Below, in pieces: positions 53,079-55,801 of a stretch of 55,801 nucleotides of DNA. Position numbers and translations under genes: made by a program. The DNA is from Chloroflexota bacterium (GTDB taxonomy: Bacteria > Chloroflexota > Anaerolineae > Anaerolineales > UBA11858). Each line of letters begins with the position of its first letter. Position 1 is the first letter of the stretch. The notes under the pieces were generated by a model. That model was given only the letters and a program-made list of their open reading frames with translations. It was not told where the DNA came from and ran no database searches. The stretch is from assembly GCA_016865865.1 (NCBI GenBank), contig VGOC01000010.1, forward strand, positions 1-55,801, given 5' to 3'.

Positions 53079-54182
53079 ATGAAAATTCTAGGCAAGACGC
53101 TCGCTTTCCTTTTTGTCGTGATCCTGGTGATCGCGCTGCCGTTGTCGATTCTGGTATACGATGCCGGGAGGGTGATCTTCGATCAACCCCATGTCAAAGA
53201 GATACTCATGGACGTGACCTCCGAGTCCGATTTGATCCCGGCGGCTTTGGCCTGGCTCTCCGAACAACGCGCTGAACAGGCCGTCAGCGCAGATGAAACA
53301 TTGTCCCAAGCGGATCAGCCCGACCTGATGACATTGTTTACCTATGTAGAATTCGAAGATTGGGCTACCATCCGTCAAGAAGTAGTAGCCGACGACACTC
53401 TTCATCAATGGATCGCCATAACCGTGGATGGCTTCTATAACTGGCTCGATTCTGAAGAACGCTTGCCCAATATTGTGCTGGATTTCCAACCTCTTATCGA
53501 ACGCGCCAATTCGGAGCATGGTCTGAAAGCAATCGAAATCGCCTACGCCGCATTGCCTGCTTGCACAGAAGATCAAATCGCAGATTTCAAAACCCGCCTG
53601 GCTGCCGCACAAGGAGATAAGATCGTCTACAACATCTGCCGCCTGCCTGATCCCTGGGATAGCGATCAAATCGCCAGTTATTTTGCCTCGCTCGGAGATA
53701 TCATACAAAACATCCCCCCGAGTTTCGATATCGCAGAAGAATTGTTACGCGGCGAAGAAACACAAGCCGTTGGCTCCCAGATGATCAAAACTCAGTTGCA
53801 AACGATCCGCTCTCTGATGCGTTTGGCACCAATGGTTCCGGTGGTCTTGTTGTTGCTTGTTCTAGCCTTGGGGGTGCGTTCCTTGAAGGAGTTGGGTCAG
53901 TGGTGGGGCATCCCTCTGGTCATCGGCGGGGCTTTGCTGTTGCTTCTATCGCTGATGTACCGGACTCTGTTGATTGGCGCGCTGACCGTTGGACCGATGA
54001 GCGATGTCCCGACACTTGTGCGCGAGGAGGCCTTCTCGACAATCCTATCCCTTGTTGCTGAGGCCTTCCAGCCCCTGATAGCGCAGGCGATCGTTGTAAT
54101 CGTGCTGGGTTTGATTTTGATCGTCGTTGGCGCGGCCATGAAACCCAGGCCTACCCCGGCGCCTGTACCGGTTGCCGAGTAA
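53079..54182 (+). CDS. Membrane protein, conserved hypothetical
   Basis: 367 residues. A first membrane helix (about 5-27) precedes a large extracytoplasmic domain (about 30-245), then three or four helices (about 250-360) and a P-T-P-A-P-V-P tail. No catalytic motif was recognised. GAGGAGG precedes the ATG. An intrinsic terminator follows the stop. Confidence 0.7.
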   Translation: MKILGKTLAFLFVVILVIALPLSILVYDAGRVIFDQPHVKEILMDVTSESDLIPAALAWLSEQRAEQAVSADETLSQADQPDLMTLFTYVEFEDWATIRQEVVADDTLHQWIAITVDGFYNWLDSEERLPNIVLDFQPLIERANSEHGLKAIEIAYAALPACTEDQIADFKTRLAAAQGDKIVYNICRLPDPWDSDQIASYFASLGDIIQNIPPSFDIAEELLRGEETQAVGSQMIKTQLQTIRSLMRLAPMVPVVLLLLVLALGVRSLKELGQWWGIPLVIGGALLLLLSLMYRTLLIGALTVGPMSDVPTLVREEAFSTILSLVAEAFQPLIAQAIVVIVLGLILIVVGAAMKPRPTPAPVPVAE

Positions 54183-54206
54183 CCATGGATTTTATCGAAT
54201 AGAAGA

Positions 54207-54237
54207 CCCCAGGCATGTTCTCATCCCTGGGGTTTCT
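54207..54237 (+). terminator. Intrinsic terminator
   Basis: ACCCCAGG / CCTGGGGT with a TTTCT tail, 25 bases after the membrane-protein stop. Confidence 0.75.
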
Positions 54238-54268
54238 AAGTACCCGAACAGGATGAACGGACTCCTTT

Positions 54269-55441
54269 ATGGTTGATTCTGTCCCCATGGTTGATTCTGT
54301 CCCCCATGAGTTTCTCCTCGATCCAGAGATCATCTTTCTCAATCATGGCTCCTTTGGGGCCTGCCCTCGGCCTGTCTTCGAAGCATATCAGGAGTGGCAG
54401 CGCCGCCTCGAACGTCAGCCGGTGGAGTTTCTGGGGCGACAGGCCAGCGCGCTGATGGCTGAAGCCCGGGCTGCGTTGGCAGCCTACTTGAATTGCGCTC
54501 CTGAAGAGGTCGTCTATTTCCCCAACCCCACTACCGCCATCAACATGGTCGCCCGCAACCTGGATTTGAGTCCCGGCGACGAAATCCTGACCACCGATCA
54601 CGAATATGGCGCTATGGATCGCACCTGGCGGTACGTGTGTGGGAAGGCAGGAGCGCGCTACGTGCAACAACCCATCCCCTTACCAGTGACCACCCCCGAA
54701 GAATTCGTGGAGTCTTTTTGGGCAGGCATCACCCCACGCACTCGCGCCGTATTCCTCAGCCACATCACCAGCCCCACAGCCCTGATCTTCCCTGTTGCAG
54801 AAATCTGCCAGAGGGCGCGCCAGGCAGGCCTGCTGTGCATCGTTGATGGCGCCCATACCCCTGGCCAGATTCCTGTCAATCTGGAAGCCATTGGCGCAGA
54901 TCTGTATGTTGGGGCCTGCCATAAGTGGCTCATGGCCCCCAAGGGATCTGCCTTCTTGTATGCCCATCCCGGCGTGCAAAGCCGGCTCGATCCGCTGGTG
55001 ATCAGTTGGGGCTATCAACCTGAAGAAGGATATGGTAGCGGGCATCAATTCATTGACTACCACGAGGGTCAGGGCACGCGCGATCTGGCTGCTTTCCTGG
55101 CTGTGCCTTCGGCCATCGAATTCCACCGCGAGCACGAATGGGCCGCGGTCGGCGATCGCTGTCACCGCCTGGCGTGCACCGCCCGCAGAGAAATCAACGC
55201 CCTGACAGGGCTGCCGCCCATCTGCCCGGAAACCTCCCAATGGTTCAAACAGATGTTCGCCGCCCGCCTGCCCGATAACACAGATGAGAAAGAACTCAAG
55301 CAGCGGTTGTATGATGAATTCCGTATCGAAGTTCCGCTCTATCGTTGGGGTGGGCAGCCTTTTATGAGAGTATCGGTGCAGGGATACAATACCCGGCAGG
55401 ATATAGACAAGCTATTAGATGCGTTGGAGGTGCTGCTTTAA
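54269..55441 (+). CDS. Class V aminotransferase-fold protein (isopenicillin-N epimerase-like)
   Basis: 390 residues. I-F-L-N-H-G-S-F-G, T-T-D-H-E-Y-G-A, D-G-A-H-T-P-G-Q and the PLP lysine in GACHKWLMAPKG mark the isopenicillin N epimerase/cysteine desulfurase-like group; the substrate is unknown. The first 18 bases (54269-54286, ATGGTTGATTCTGTCCCC) are repeated exactly at 54287-54304, giving MVDSVP twice and two possible starts. Confidence 0.85.
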   Translation: MVDSVPMVDSVPHEFLLDPEIIFLNHGSFGACPRPVFEAYQEWQRRLERQPVEFLGRQASALMAEARAALAAYLNCAPEEVVYFPNPTTAINMVARNLDLSPGDEILTTDHEYGAMDRTWRYVCGKAGARYVQQPIPLPVTTPEEFVESFWAGITPRTRAVFLSHITSPTALIFPVAEICQRARQAGLLCIVDGAHTPGQIPVNLEAIGADLYVGACHKWLMAPKGSAFLYAHPGVQSRLDPLVISWGYQPEEGYGSGHQFIDYHEGQGTRDLAAFLAVPSAIEFHREHEWAAVGDRCHRLACTARREINALTGLPPICPETSQWFKQMFAARLPDNTDEKELKQRLYDEFRIEVPLYRWGGQPFMRVSVQGYNTRQDIDKLLDALEVLL

Positions 55442-55801
55442 AGACCGTCTACTCAGGCATGTCACACCTTTTCCTTCACTTCGTTCAGGGTCAGGGCAAG
55501 CCCTGAGAGATCGCTCCCACGATCGCGCTGGCTGCAACCTCGGCCAAACCGGATGGTAACATAACGTCCCAACGAACCTTCTGTCTCGCCTTCCCTCAAT
55601 GGGAGGCGGAAAATTATCCCAGGTTGTTCCAGCACGTGGCGATTGTGTCGGGACGCCCCTCGCGGATGTCCACATCGGGACGCACCTCGCGGATGTCCGC
55701 ATGCGGATACCAACCGATGCCCAGAACAGGGGTGTTCTGGACAGGGTTATATTCTGGACAGGGGCAAGCCCTGTCCCTACGAGGTAATTTATAAAAATGG
55801 A
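55442..55801. other. Right-edge stretch without a supported gene
   Basis: It contains a tandem near-repeat of about 27 bases (words CGGGACGC, CCTCGCGGATGTCC; about 55651-55701), an 8-4-8 palindrome CCAGAACA-GGGG-TGTTCTGG (55722-55741) and an ACAGGGGCAAGCCCTGTCCC hairpin (55759-55778). A minus-strand frame ending near 55614 reads ...D-I-R-E-V-R-P-D-V-D-I-R-E-G-R-P-D... but has no start in the window. Confidence 0.4.

Noticed and set aside
55722-55741. CCAGAACAGGGGTGTTCTGG as a third LexA-type site
   Set aside because: The GAAC/GTTC half-sites are six bases apart, not four, and no promoter is seen nearby.

Overview
The window reads as a chromosomal segment of a Chloroflexota bacterium, most likely Anaerolineae-like. 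This is inferred from gene content and style rather than from a marker gene: secreted proteins with Thr/Pro (TPTPT) linkers, DUF5671 membrane proteins, a SpoVS protein in a housekeeping setting, a ycf45-like R3H ATPase, a BCD/PucC-type transporter, and many palindromic intergenic repeats. Most of the DNA is moderately GC-rich, densely packed housekeeping sequence. Two stretches (about 17.2-21.1 kb and 31.8-33.1 kb) are visibly more A+T-rich and look accessory.

Layout. The left edge holds an integron-type integrase (252-1235) next to an attC-like palindrome. From 1.4 to 17.0 kb almost everything is on the minus strand: membrane proteins, glutamate dehydrogenase, gatB with an aminotransferase, a sugar nucleotidyltransferase, a GAF-GAF-HD-GYP phosphodiesterase, gatA/gatC, an esterase, a bactofilin, fabI and a sugar epimerase. 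The accessory island at 17.2-21.1 kb encodes a TIR-NACHT-HEAT protein (probable phage defence) followed by a LexA-box promoter and a small gene. A BCD-type transporter with an HTH regulator follows. From 23.9 to 31.1 kb come a rhomboid protease, gmk, tmk, an R3H ATPase and the vitamin B6 genes pdxT/pdxS, split by a DUF2283/DUF4258 toxin-antitoxin-like pair. After a second AT-rich patch with another LexA-like promoter come a class V aminotransferase cluster, two tRNAs (Val-CAC, Lys-UUU), trxA, metK behind a SAM-I riboswitch, glpX, and the classic rpsB-tsf-pyrH-frr-uppS-cdsA run. thrS sits behind a T-box. The right end has a ROK kinase, a rhodanese, a broken metallophosphoesterase, a HAD hydrolase, a membrane protein and a second class V aminotransferase.

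The strongest non-genic signal is a population of small palindromic mobile elements. Family A has six copies of 112-117 bp, ends GTAACTRCTCAGCC, and exact 8-bp target duplications at four copies. This fits non-autonomous IS66-type elements. Each carries a GC-rich hairpin flanked by A6 and T6 tracts, which is a ready-made bidirectional terminator. Copies sit against stop codons and inside operons, and one interrupts a metallophosphoesterase gene. Families B and C have different ends and their own target duplications, yet all share a similar GGTG(TG)CG hairpin core. A second theme is short tandem repeats of about 7 or 15 bp lodged in 5' leaders, including inside the SAM-I and T-box leaders.

All function assignments come from reading the translations by eye. 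No database search was run.
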